A stretch of 64,000 nucleotides of DNA, from assembly GCA_029204225.1 (NCBI GenBank), contig CM055100.1, positions 32,951,645-33,015,644 of the forward strand, written 5' to 3'. The notes under the pieces are model-generated. The model saw only the letters and a program-made list of their open reading frames with translations, was not told where the DNA came from and made no database searches. The first letter of the stretch is position 1. The number at the start of each line of letters is the position of its first letter. This document shows positions 24,668 through 33,640 of this stretch, in pieces. This DNA comes from Diphasiastrum complanatum. Its lineage: Eukaryota; Streptophyta; Lycopodiopsida; Lycopodiales; Lycopodiaceae. The translations under genes and the position numbers were made by a program.

Positions 24668-24903
24668 ATCCTTTTTGGCGTACTATACCAACAAGGTTAA
24701 TATAGATTTTGTAGTAAATAATGTCGATCCCCAAGAGGATAGCTTTTGAAAGTTACGTATTTGGTACAATTATGACTTATTTTGAGTGAAGTGGATTTGA
24801 GAGTTATTCTGGTTGTCAACAGACATTAGAAAGTAACCAGTATTACTTGTATTGGGGGTGTGTAGTGTTAATAATTCCATAACAACAGTCTTGCCTCTAT
24901 CAA
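24668..24903 (+). repeat. Dispersed repeat, copy a
   Basis: Diverged but clearly related to 48632-48865: shared phrases include ccccaagaagatagctcttaaaagtt-like and gattgtcaacagacatt, in the same order. It probably belongs to a Ty3/gypsy LTR or leader, because copy b abuts a gypsy RT fragment. Identity is moderate, so it is old. Confidence 0.6.
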
Positions 24904-24959
24904 ATGAAATGAAATGTGTTTTACAGGTAAGATGTTATCAGAGTAGTACAACGAAACTA

Positions 24960-25677
24960 CACTCCAACTAATTAAGTTGTCAGCAGACATTCGAGAAATT
25001 TTCGACGGGAAAGACGGGAAACGTACCCAATAAACCTAGGAGGAGTCAAAGCTCGTCGATTTTTATCAAATCATCCTAAAGAGTCGTCTAAGATCCAATA
25101 CTCGGTTTGGAAAGATGTTATTTTTGCAACAGGTTTTTGAAGATAAAGGAACAACAAGGGAAAAGAAGGTTGAAGTTTGGAAAAAGCTCGATAATATGAT
25201 TGAAGTGCTTAGAAAAGATACAATTTCATATGCAGATGCACTCCTATTGAAGAAAACAGCAATAGAGTTTGTAGATGCAGTTCGGGTGGCTTGGGGCTCA
25301 GATCACATCACCCACTACATGGTAAGATACATTTGAACAGTGTCTTACAATTTTATAATTTTAGTATAACTTGCTTGATAGATTTTAACCAATCCATAAA
25401 TCTTTGATATTGCAGCACATACTAAGGCATCATGCATCATTTTTTGCAAAAAAGTATGGCAGTTTGAGTATATGGTCCTCACAAGGAATGGAGAAATCAC
25501 ATTGGCAGGCAAGAGCAGCATTTCATCGAAATACACAACATGGTGGAACATCCTCAAAAAATAGTTACATCATTCAGCTATTCCAATGGTTTTATAGACG
25601 AGCTCAAGTTCGATACACAACAAGATCAACTGAATATCAAAGATTCAAAAAACCATGTAAATTTATAAGCCAAAATT
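24960..25677 (+). pseudogene. Large DNA-transposase-like protein, C-terminal part (two exons)
   Basis: Exon 1 ends ...VAWGSDHITHYM at about 25320 (donor gtaagatac). Exon 2 starts after ttgatattgcag (about 25413) with HILRHHASFFAKKYGSLSIW. It continues SSQGMEKSHWQARAAFHR, NTQHGGTSSKNSYII and RRAQVRYTTRS to a stop near 25677. The pattern H..FF...GSL..(F/W)S.QG.EK, then T..GG, is one I know from large, mostly unannotated transposon proteins in animals and seed-free plants that resemble KDZ/Plavaka-type transposases. The exact superfamily name is uncertain. Upstream of about 24960 the frame is broken and the rest of the protein is missing here. A matching N-terminal part lies on the other strand at 29-30.9 kb. 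Confidence 0.6.
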
Positions 25678-25760
25678 AGATTGATGGCATTCAATAAAGA
25701 TCAAACGCGTGTGATCCAAAATTCTCAAATTTCACATACATTAAATGGAAAAGAGTACAA

Positions 25761-26567
25761 TCAATTTTTTTCATTGTCTCTAAGGACAATTTTTGCTGTG
25801 TGGTCATGAAGGAACTGTTTCCTATCATACGGATCCAAAAATCGAGTGGATCGCCTTTTGCTCAGATCTATATCTCCTGATAGAATTGCCACAGCAGATG
25901 ATCTCATAGGAACATTTTCTGGCACGTAATTGAACACTTTAAGAGCAACATCTCTTTTGACAAAAATGATTCTATATGTATTTTTTGGATATTTATGCCC
26001 TTGGGCAAAATAAGATAGGGCCTTGATGACCATGATTAAGGTTCCCGCATTCACAAAAAACCTTTCATGAAGAATACAAATTTTGTTATTTACAAAAGGT
26101 TTCAAATAATGAGCCAATGAGGCATCCTTCTGTCTCCCGCTTTGTCTCTCTCTCAATCCTCCATGTCTGCTAGCAGAGGCATCAACTTCAACGATATCCT
26201 ACAACACATAATCAAGTGTTAGTCAAACTAGCAGATCAATCATCAGTTACACGTTAAATAGTAAATGATTTTCGTGAGAAGGTGTACTTACCAAATCCTC
26301 CTCGTCAGCTTGGATCATACCAGCAGCTTCTAAATTGTGACCAGCAATAATGGTGGATTGCTGGTCAGCTGGAATAGCATATATGGGAGGTGGCGGATAC
26401 TTTTTGTGAAAAGCCAAAAACTCCTCCGCACTCGGCATATTAGCCTCATATGCCCTGCTCTCAGATAGCATCCTTTGAAGGGCATCTGTTCCACTTGCCC
26501 ATTCTACCTGGTCCTCATAGTCGATGCCATCTATGCATTTGCCCCGCCTCCTCGCCCTCCTATACAA
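25761..26567 (-). CDS. Unknown two-exon gene, probably transposon-associated
   Basis: Exon A (26567-26292) ends ...AAGMIQADEEDL at a good donor (gtaagt). Exon B (26198-25761) follows an acceptor (ttgtag) and ends at a normal stop after LRDNEKN. The spliced frame is open for about 238 codons. It begins with a basic segment (YRRARRRGKCIDG), then DYEDQVEWASGTDAL and a Pro-rich KKYPPPPIYAIP. Exon B contains QSGRQKDASLAHYLKPFVNN and many basic residues. I recognise no domain. The frame may extend further upstream of 26567 into DNA antisense to the H3-like segment, so the start is not fixed. Its intact splice signals contrast with the decayed neighbours. Confidence 0.45.
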
Positions 26568-26589
26568 AGGGCAGTGGGCACTGCTAAGA

Positions 26590-28238
26590 GAGTAGGTCGG
26601 CCCAGAAGACCATGGTTAAGGGATATCAGGAGACTTCAGAGAACAATGAATCTTCTGATTCCCCGTGCTCCTTTCTACAGGTCTGTGAGATTAGTGACAA
26701 GGTCACTCTCACATGATGTTCGCTAGAACATAACAGCCTTGGAAGCCCTCCATACTACTATGAGGACTTTCAAGTCAAATTCTTTGAGGACTCCACGCTT
26801 TGCACAGTGCACGCTAAGAGAGTTACCCTCATGCCTCAGGACATGCATCTTGTCGTGAGGTTGAGGAGTACATACGATCAGGTCTTTAAGAGTGGCTTCA
26901 CCTCTAGGCCACCACCTACAGAGAGAGGGCATGTTCCTCAACGAAGAAGGAGAAAGCAGACCAAGCCCACCAGGCCTGCCAGGCAAAGGGTGGTACTCAG
27001 CAATTCACCATCCCCCCCTCACATCTCTCGTCCTTTGGTTGGACCATCACACCAGTCTGCAGTGCATTCTTCTCCTCCCACCACCCCTAACTATTCAAGT
27101 AGTTCATCTTCCATTCTCTCCATTCCATCCCACAATAACGAGGATATGACCTCTACTGTAGACAAAATAATATCGGATCTAGATATAAGTTTAATAGGTG
27201 ATTTTTATAAGGATCTTTATGTAAGATTCCTGTTGATCCCAAAGGTTCATTTTTGGATTCTGAGAGGTATATAGGTTTTGATGAGTATGTTGCCAAAGAG
27301 ATTGATAAGCTAGGAGGTCAATTTTCTTTTTGTCTAAGTTCAATTAATTATGTAAATCACATAAATGAATACTTTTGTGATGCCCTAAAGGAGAAGACAA
27401 CAGATATATCAGATCCAGTTGTGGAAGCTGGTTTGATGTATTTTGTAAATAGATGTAAATGCGATGATACTAAGGACATTGGAGTTGTGATGTCCTTTTT
27501 TGGACACAACCTTCATAGTCCAACTAAGGCGACGAAGTATCTTCTCGGAGACCAAAGCCTTTATTATTCCATACTGTCAAAAGTAAGTGATTATATAGAA
27601 TATATTTAAGTAATATTTTTAATAGGCATTGTAATTCCTTCAGTTTAACTAATTATCTCTTGTTTGCAATAAGCATTGGAGTATGCAGATAATCTCCCTT
27701 AGGGAAGATTCAGATGGATCATTAATTCCATATGTTTAAAGATGAATTCCTTGAAGTCTACCCATGCCGAAATGGACGTGATGAGAAGTAAGTATTTCAC
27801 ATCAAGTATCTGATAGGTAATATGATTTGTTTTTTTCAGAGTGCACAACTAACCTATTATATGTTTTGTGATTAAAGTCAGCTCAGCAAGATGATGGACA
27901 CAGTTGTGGATGGTTCTCCATCCACAATGTACAAGATTTCTTAGAGTGGTACATCATGCAATCCGGGGCTCCAGATATACGAAAGGTAAATAGACTAGTG
28001 AATGGCCTAACTAAGTTATTTTCGATTTGGTTTCTGATAAGTCAATTGACTCGGTTTGGATTTGCAGTATAAATGTCAAGGATTTTCAATGAATGAGATA
28101 TATGAGTTTCGTCAACAGATGTTGGTGAACTTATTATCTCATGCAACACCCAGTCCAACTGCGGAAACGAGGGGCCAATCAAGTCCACAACTGACACTAG
28201 TGCAGGGTGGAGATAATCCATATTACTTTGAGCTGTAA
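26590..28238 (+). pseudogene. Histone-H3-like fold joined to a C48/Ulp1-like peptidase
   Basis: Residues from about 26600 follow a histone H3 core: RPWLRDIRRLQRTMNLLI (alpha-N/alpha-1), PFYRSVRLVT, ITALEAL (alpha-2), then FFEDSTLCTVHAKRVTLMPQ and DMHLVVRLR. H3 would stop here. Instead the frame stays open about 130 codons through a basic patch (PQRRRRKQTKP) and a Ser/Pro linker. After a frameshift near 27215 follows FDEYVAKEIDKLGGQFSF, then introns and a C48-like core: HWSMQI (27674 on), MNSLKSTHAEMD, and AQQDDGHSCGWFS with the Gln/Cys of the active site. It ends at 28238. Apparent exons: to 27582, 27674-27787, 27840-27985, 28068-28238. Defects: TAG at 26724, frameshifts near 26750, 27215 and 27725, and TGA in the fourth exon. 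C48 enzymes cleave SUMO/ubiquitin-like proteins and occur in several plant transposons. The fusion is seen; its function is inference. Confidence 0.65.
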
Positions 28239-28489
28239 ATAATAGATTAAATAGAGATATACATTTTTGATGTAATGCCCTGTGAATAATTATGGGCATA
28301 TAGAAAGATAGAGACAATGGGGAAAAAGCATCCATTGTTAAATACAGGACACACATGTTCATTCTTAGAAAATGAGAAATATATTGATATTTATGAGAAC
28401 TTTTACAAATCTTGTATCATGATTGCTCTATTATCTGAACAATTCCGGCCAAATCTTTGCTACAACACTCTGGAGGTTTTTCGACCCTA

Positions 28490-28800
28490 TTACCGAGGTT
28501 TTTATGAAGAATTTTAAAAAAAAAAATCCTTTACCTCGATATACACCATGATGTATACTTCGAAAATAGATCCGTGATAATTATCTCGGTAATCGAGGCT
28601 TTCCCATCTCATTTTTGCTTTGTTGATAACATGTATAAACTGAGGGATATATCGAGGGACCTCGGTATATCCCTCCAAAAAGGCTGTTGGTGGCATGCCT
28701 TTTCCGAGGTGTATACCAAGGGATATCCTTTGGTATTTCCCTCTAAAAAGGCACCCTATTTCGAGCTGTATTCCGAGGTTGCAAAATAGAAAAATAATTT
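28490..28800. repeat. Hairpin-rich cctcggtata segment
   Basis: Several short inverted repeats built on ctcggtata/tataccgag words. The best is a 16-of-17-bp stem, gagggatatatcgagg / cctcggtatatccctc, around 28642-28675 with a 3-4 nt loop. It sits downstream of the peptidase gene and between convergent transposon genes. Confidence 0.6.
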
Positions 28801-28979
28801 TTAGGACAGAATATAACTAATAAACTGGCTCCATTTTCTCTTCATGTCTTTTACGTATTTGCACAAACATACATTAATCAGATTACAACTAGTGATCCAA
28901 ATATTGACAAAAAGGATAATGAATACAAATTAATATACAAATTCATAGATTTTACATACCAATTTTCCATCCAATATAA

Positions 28980-30852
28980 AGCTGAAATATTTTGGGATAT
29001 CTTGTTGTAAAAGTGTCAGTTTTGTATTTTAACATGGCCTTTATGAAGGCCTGCTTTTGACAACACTTCCTCTAAACGAGCAATTGCTTGTTTTGATGTT
29101 GACTCTGGCTTAGTATTCCATGCAAACAAGATATGAAGATATATTAATTTCTCTATGATCTTCACCTCACCATGAAGTGTGCAAATATGCACATTTTGTA
29201 AAGGGATTGGTAATACTGGTTTTCAATTGGGATCTTCAATATCTCTTGAAACTCTTGTGCTCCTTGAAATGTCATTTGATGATTTCATACAATATAGACA
29301 TGGTTGTTTCGAATTTGCTCCATGAGATACATTGAACATACATTTCAATGACTTCAAGTCTCCAGCTAAATGCCATTCCACCAAAAATTCACCTCTTTCA
29401 GGAACACTAAGTACTTTGCCATTCATATGATCCTTTATGATATCTGGATAACTTGTTCTGCTAAAAATCCAGGAAAAAACATCGCGATCCTCCTTGATAA
29501 CCTGTTCAACATATGGAATAACAAGTTTTTATGTATTCAAAGCAATTACCAAAAAAAATTGCACATGAATAACAACCATTTTTTACCTGATAACATGCTA
29601 GCCACCATATGTTGTCTTCTAATTGCACACTGAATTTGAGATCCCTTGAGTTTGTTGCATTGCTCAATGCTCCATTCATGAGAGTAATACTTACTCTTTC
29701 CAACTTTTGTCCTTTTATAACTTCTGATTCATCTAGCTTGACCACCAGAATAAGTTTGCTCATACTAACACTTGTAATATTATAGAATCTCACTATAAAT
29801 CTCAATAAATGATTCAAATCCACAAATAAGTTGTTGGTAGAATTATATGACAAATTGCTAGACTTTGAATTGTAAATCTCAATGATGTGAGAAGAGATTC
29901 CAATGACATTTTGCATACCCTTATTCAATACATCTCTCTCCAATCTTATCTAAAAAGGGCGAGGAATGGGAAATTTTCTTACATGCAATTGTCCAAAAGC
30001 CTCTTTAATAATTTTAAATATACTGGCATATACCTCCCTGCTAATACCTGAGAAATCACATGCTCCTTGAATTAACGTTCGGTCGATAACCTTACAGACC
30101 TCGTTAATTAAAGCCTCAGTGACCTTGGACTTGATTCGAGAATACCGATTATTGTCCAATAAAGACTTTGTGGACTTGGTTGTCAATACCGAACTCAATG
30201 ATTTTCCGATCAAGTCATTGTCCTTCAGATGCTCATTTGCAACCAATGCTGATCTGCAAATGATTATGAAAATCAAGAAACCCAAATAGGACACATAATA
30301 AATGTCATGCTACTTCACAAAACTAAAATAAAACTGATTCAAATCAAATCTTTACTTGAATGCTTGAATCCTTTTTCTCCGTTGGCCTCCATCTAGTGAA
30401 AGCTCATCAATGTCCTTCAGAATTCTTTTTCGCTTGTTTCTTTTTAATTTCTTATCTAGTATGCGAGTTTCTTCTTGTCGGAATTGATCATTACTTGCAT
30501 TCAAATTTAACATAATATTATATAAACGTGCATTATCTTCTTTTGTTTGTAATAATGCGGTCTCTTTTTCTCTATAGTCAGCAAGCAAACCATTTAACAT
30601 GCATTCTAAACCCTGTATTTTTTGAACCGAGTTTGCAACACCATAAGTCGTCAATCTTTCACAATAACTTAGTAAGCTGTTTTCTCCGTCACACAAAAAC
30701 TTTACTAATTGTGTGATGGATTGGAATTGTGGAGCTTGCATCGAGCTCGGATCCAGTGGATACAAACTTCCGTCAATCCACAAATCGTAATTCTTTCTTT
30801 GGTTGATTCTGTGAGCGATCATATCAAGTGGAAAAACTGTGGATTCTTTCAC
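28980..30852 (-). pseudogene. Large DNA-transposase-like protein, N-terminal and middle part
   Basis: Minus-strand exons at about 30852-30353, 30251-29589 and 29459-28990. The first intron starts gtaaag and ends tttgcag; the second intron starts gtaaaaaatgg. The N-terminus contains a coiled-coil-like stretch (ADYREKETALLQTKEDNARL) and a basic cluster (KKLKRNKRKR). The middle has KVIDRTLIQGACDFSGISRE and KLILVVKLDESEV. The last exon has the key motif VEWHLAGDLKSLKCMF, then SKQPCLYCMKS, and LQNVHICTLHGEVKIIEKLI. AGD-(K)..PC.(W/Y)C is the signature I associate with the same unnamed large transposase type as the fragment at 24.96-25.68 kb. In-frame stops (near 29950 and 29223) and loss of the C-terminal half mark it as dead. 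Confidence 0.55.
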
Positions 30853-30859
30853 TACTCAT

Positions 30860-31250
30860 CTTTTAGCTATCGGAGCATTCTCGATAGGGAGAACAATGTG
30901 TAGATGAAACTAAGACATCTCCACAAACATCAGCTGATAGACCAAAAAGAAAATATACACTATTCCTTACCCATGGCGTACTTGAGATTCTATGTTTATT
31001 CTCTCGCTAGTTAAAACGAGGGACACAATCTCGTTTTCAAATTTGAAAAAGTTAGTTAATGAGCGTCATAGGTTCTTGAAGTCGCAGTTGCATGCATCAT
31101 AATCGTGTCATGTTAACTACACATTACTAGTAAGGCTAAGCTAAACTGGACCTGAAAGTTTGTCGGAGTTTAAAAGTTCGACGTTTTTTTTGGTCCTACG
31201 TGGCATTTCTTAGATAGCCCTTTTGATGTTTGCAGCTCCTCTAATGTCTG
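30860..31250. other. No supported gene
   Basis: AT-rich spacer between the transposase-like gene and a Ty3 protease fragment. I see nothing nameable. Confidence 0.4.
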
Positions 31251-31251
31251 T

Positions 31252-31600
31252 TCAGCTTGAACCAGAGTCTATCGGCACTTTTTCAATCAAGCATCCAGCA
31301 ATGGTAACATCAATTTCAGGTGCACCGAGATCCATTAAATCAATAGACAATACACCAGCATGTGGCAAAGAAACTTTTTTCTTCTTTTTAGGGACATAAA
31401 GACCATTCAATTGCTTATGGTAATAAATGTTGTCTGCCAACAATTGCTCAAAAGTGATGTTTGGGTGAATGGATCCAATATCAATCACTATATCATAGTC
31501 CTTCATCTTTGCTTTCGAGATTGGCTTGTCAATAATGGCATTAGACAATTTGGTCTTTGGTATTTTATCGTCCCCTTCCTCGAATGTGACCACCTTCTCT
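31252..31600 (-). pseudogene. Ty3/gypsy Gag-protease fragment
   Basis: The minus strand reads 113 codons ending IDVTIAGCLIEKVPIDSGSS and a stop. The IDSGSS box with the preceding I.G..(I)..V is the active-site strand of a gypsy-type aspartic protease. The upstream part (HPNITFEQLLADNIYYHKQL) is of the kind found between Gag and protease. The frame ends right after the active site, at a stop, and nothing of RT follows, so it is truncated. Confidence 0.6.
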
Positions 31601-31644
31601 TATTTTGCAAATTAAGCCTGGTAGAATCAGTCTAGCTCCCAGAC

Positions 31645-32630
31645 ATGGGTCTTGGGAGTCGTTCTGGTGGCCTACAACAACTGATCACACAGATTTTGAT
31701 TCTACTAACAAAGCACGTAGTTTACTTGACAAAGGACGAGAAAGAAACTGAATGCGAACTCGAAACATTTCTATTCGTGACCAACTCGAAAGATTCACGA
31801 AATTTGTCTTGCAGTCAACTCGAAAGATTCGCGAAACAGTTTCTTGTAGAAGCTTGTGGCTTTCTTGTTGAAGCTCGAAAGATTCGCGAATAGAGTCATG
31901 TCGCGAAATATTCTGTTTCTTGTTCAAGCCTCAGCTGTCACAAAATTGTCGCAAACAATTCGCGAAATCTTCTGGACTGTTCTTCAAGCTCACCTGTCGC
32001 AAAACTATCTCGAACAGTTCACAAAATATTCTAGATTTCTTCTTCAAGCTCAAGAATTGTCATCTATCGCGAACACTTTGCGAAAGACTAAAATGAGGTG
32101 AAGAGACAAGTGTTGTGAACAATTCGTGAAACACAAAGCTGAGACGAAGAGATGGATTGTCATGAATAATTCACGAACAAAATTTATTCGAGCCTGAAAA
32201 CAGAGCATCTATTTGAATATCAACCGTCCTAAACAGTTAGATATCTACTGTTACAGCATTGAAAGGCCAAACGACCTGTAAATAAAAGACCAAAAGACAT
32301 GTCCTGTACCAATATAAATACATGTGCACTACTCATTGTAACTAACTCACTCAATCAGAGACACAACATCGAGATAAGACAACAAGAGATGTATATTGAT
32401 GAATCAGATTTAGAGTTATAAAAATTTGTTTTTGATCAATAGTTTCTTATTGTCTTAAGTTGTCTCTTACTTTCACATATAATTTTTGCACGCATATTCA
32501 ATCAGAACTAATATTGTTCTATTAGTACATAGATCATATACAATTCCGATTGAAGACATTGATATTAGTTTGATTTATTCAAACTTGCATCATGTTCTCC
32601 GTGGAAGAATAATTAATATTTTTCCTATAG
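31645..32630 (+). mobile_element. Candidate copia LTR with TTCGCGAA-repeat U3
   Basis: Ends just before a perfect primer-binding site (32631-32642). The U3-like part (31745-32180) is an array of imperfect 33-56 bp units with core aactcgaaagattcgcgaaa. Three exact ttcgcgaa octamers occur between 31820 and 31970, with many variants. The part 32311-32336 (gtaccaatataaatacatg) gives a TATA-like box, followed by a transcribed-region-like stretch. The left end is uncertain, and no second LTR was found. Confidence 0.55.
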
Positions 32631-32642
32631 TGGTATCAGAGC
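32631..32642 (+). other. Primer-binding site (initiator Met tRNA)
   Basis: tggtatcagagc, complementary to the 3' end of plant initiator methionine tRNA and standard for Ty1-copia minus-strand priming. No Gag follows; another LTR-like segment starts within about 40 bp. Confidence 0.8.
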
Positions 32643-32659
32643 TGTTAGAAATACATGAC

Positions 32660-33091
32660 TATGTTGAAGTTAATGCATAGGTTACTTTGACCCAAAAGGT
32701 CAAATTTGTGTAACCATAGGTATTTAGTTATTTAGGCCATCTCAAGTTTGTCTTAAGTTCAGTTGGATCCAATTTTGGTCATGTACTGGCTCGTGGGTCC
32801 TTAGGGGTCTAATTTTGTTTAGGGGCCCTATCTTGACTTTTGGGGGTGCCCTACATTTAGTAAGTGGTTGACCTTAGGTCTTGGTGGCATTTGGCCACAT
32901 CCAGGTAGATACTTAGATGCTCATTGTGTATTCCATCTTAACAGTTTGCCTAAGCATTACTCTCCATTGCTCTTGTTGCTGTTCTCTCTCTCTCTCTCTC
33001 TCAGAGTTGGGCACCCAGCCTCTTCTCTCTTGTTTCTTGTGGAGATTGATTGATAGCTAGATCTTGGTGACTTGACTCTTGCTTTCCTACA
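32660..33091 (+). mobile_element. 5' LTR (3' part) of copia element A
   Basis: This CT-rich U5-like region, with a (CT)n run at 32980-33002, ends directly at a primer-binding site (33092-33103, tggtatcagagc). The left boundary is not defined because no matching 3' LTR is seen after element A. Confidence 0.45.
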
Positions 33092-33103
33092 TGGTATCAG
33101 AGC

Positions 33104-33640
33104 TACCGGATCTGTAGCAAGCTTGCATGTTGGCACCCTACCAGAAGAGAAGCTTTTCTCTTTTTTGTTGTGAAATTTCAGCATCTTGCTCATCTTTCCA
33201 AGTGGAGTTTGGATCAACTTTTGTCTCTCTTTTCAGATTGAAGGAGAGCGCCCATCATAGACCTTGGAGGAGTAATTTGTCACCCAAAAATCAAAATCCC
33301 AAATTTGATTTTTATGCAACCAGTTTTTAGCAAGTTTTGTTTTGAGGAGGGCGCCCAAAAATTTGCTACTGATTTTTGGTTGTGGTGTCTCCTTATCTTG
33401 TTGTTTTTGTTTTCAGGTTTGTATTTGTGTAGGAGGGCATCCAAAATTCAGCAAACCCTATTCAAAATTAGGTCAACTTGTGGCTGGAAATTTGCAGATT
33501 CTCAACAAGCAGTAAGGCGCCTTCTACAACCCTATTAGAGTGTGTGTTGATCATACTATTTGGCTTCCTAATTAGGTTTTGGTGTAGGAGGCTTCAATTA
33601 AAGCTAGCCTAATTTTCAAGTAGCTGGTTTTTTTGTGCAG
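33104..33640 (+). other. Leader of copia element A, Gag deleted
   Basis: Non-coding leader with repeated ggagggcgcccaaaa-like words (about 33248, 33349, 33431). Gag and protease are absent; coding similarity restarts in integrase near 33635. Confidence 0.5.

Noticed and set aside
26807-27274. The linker ORF as an independent proline-rich gene
   Set aside because: It begins inside the H3-like core (at HAKRVT) and leads into the peptidase region, so it is better read as part of the fusion.
31745-32180. E2F binding sites
   Set aside because: The octamer TTCGCGAA resembles but does not match the plant E2F consensus (TTTSSCGS) at its last base. I keep only 'palindromic motif'.
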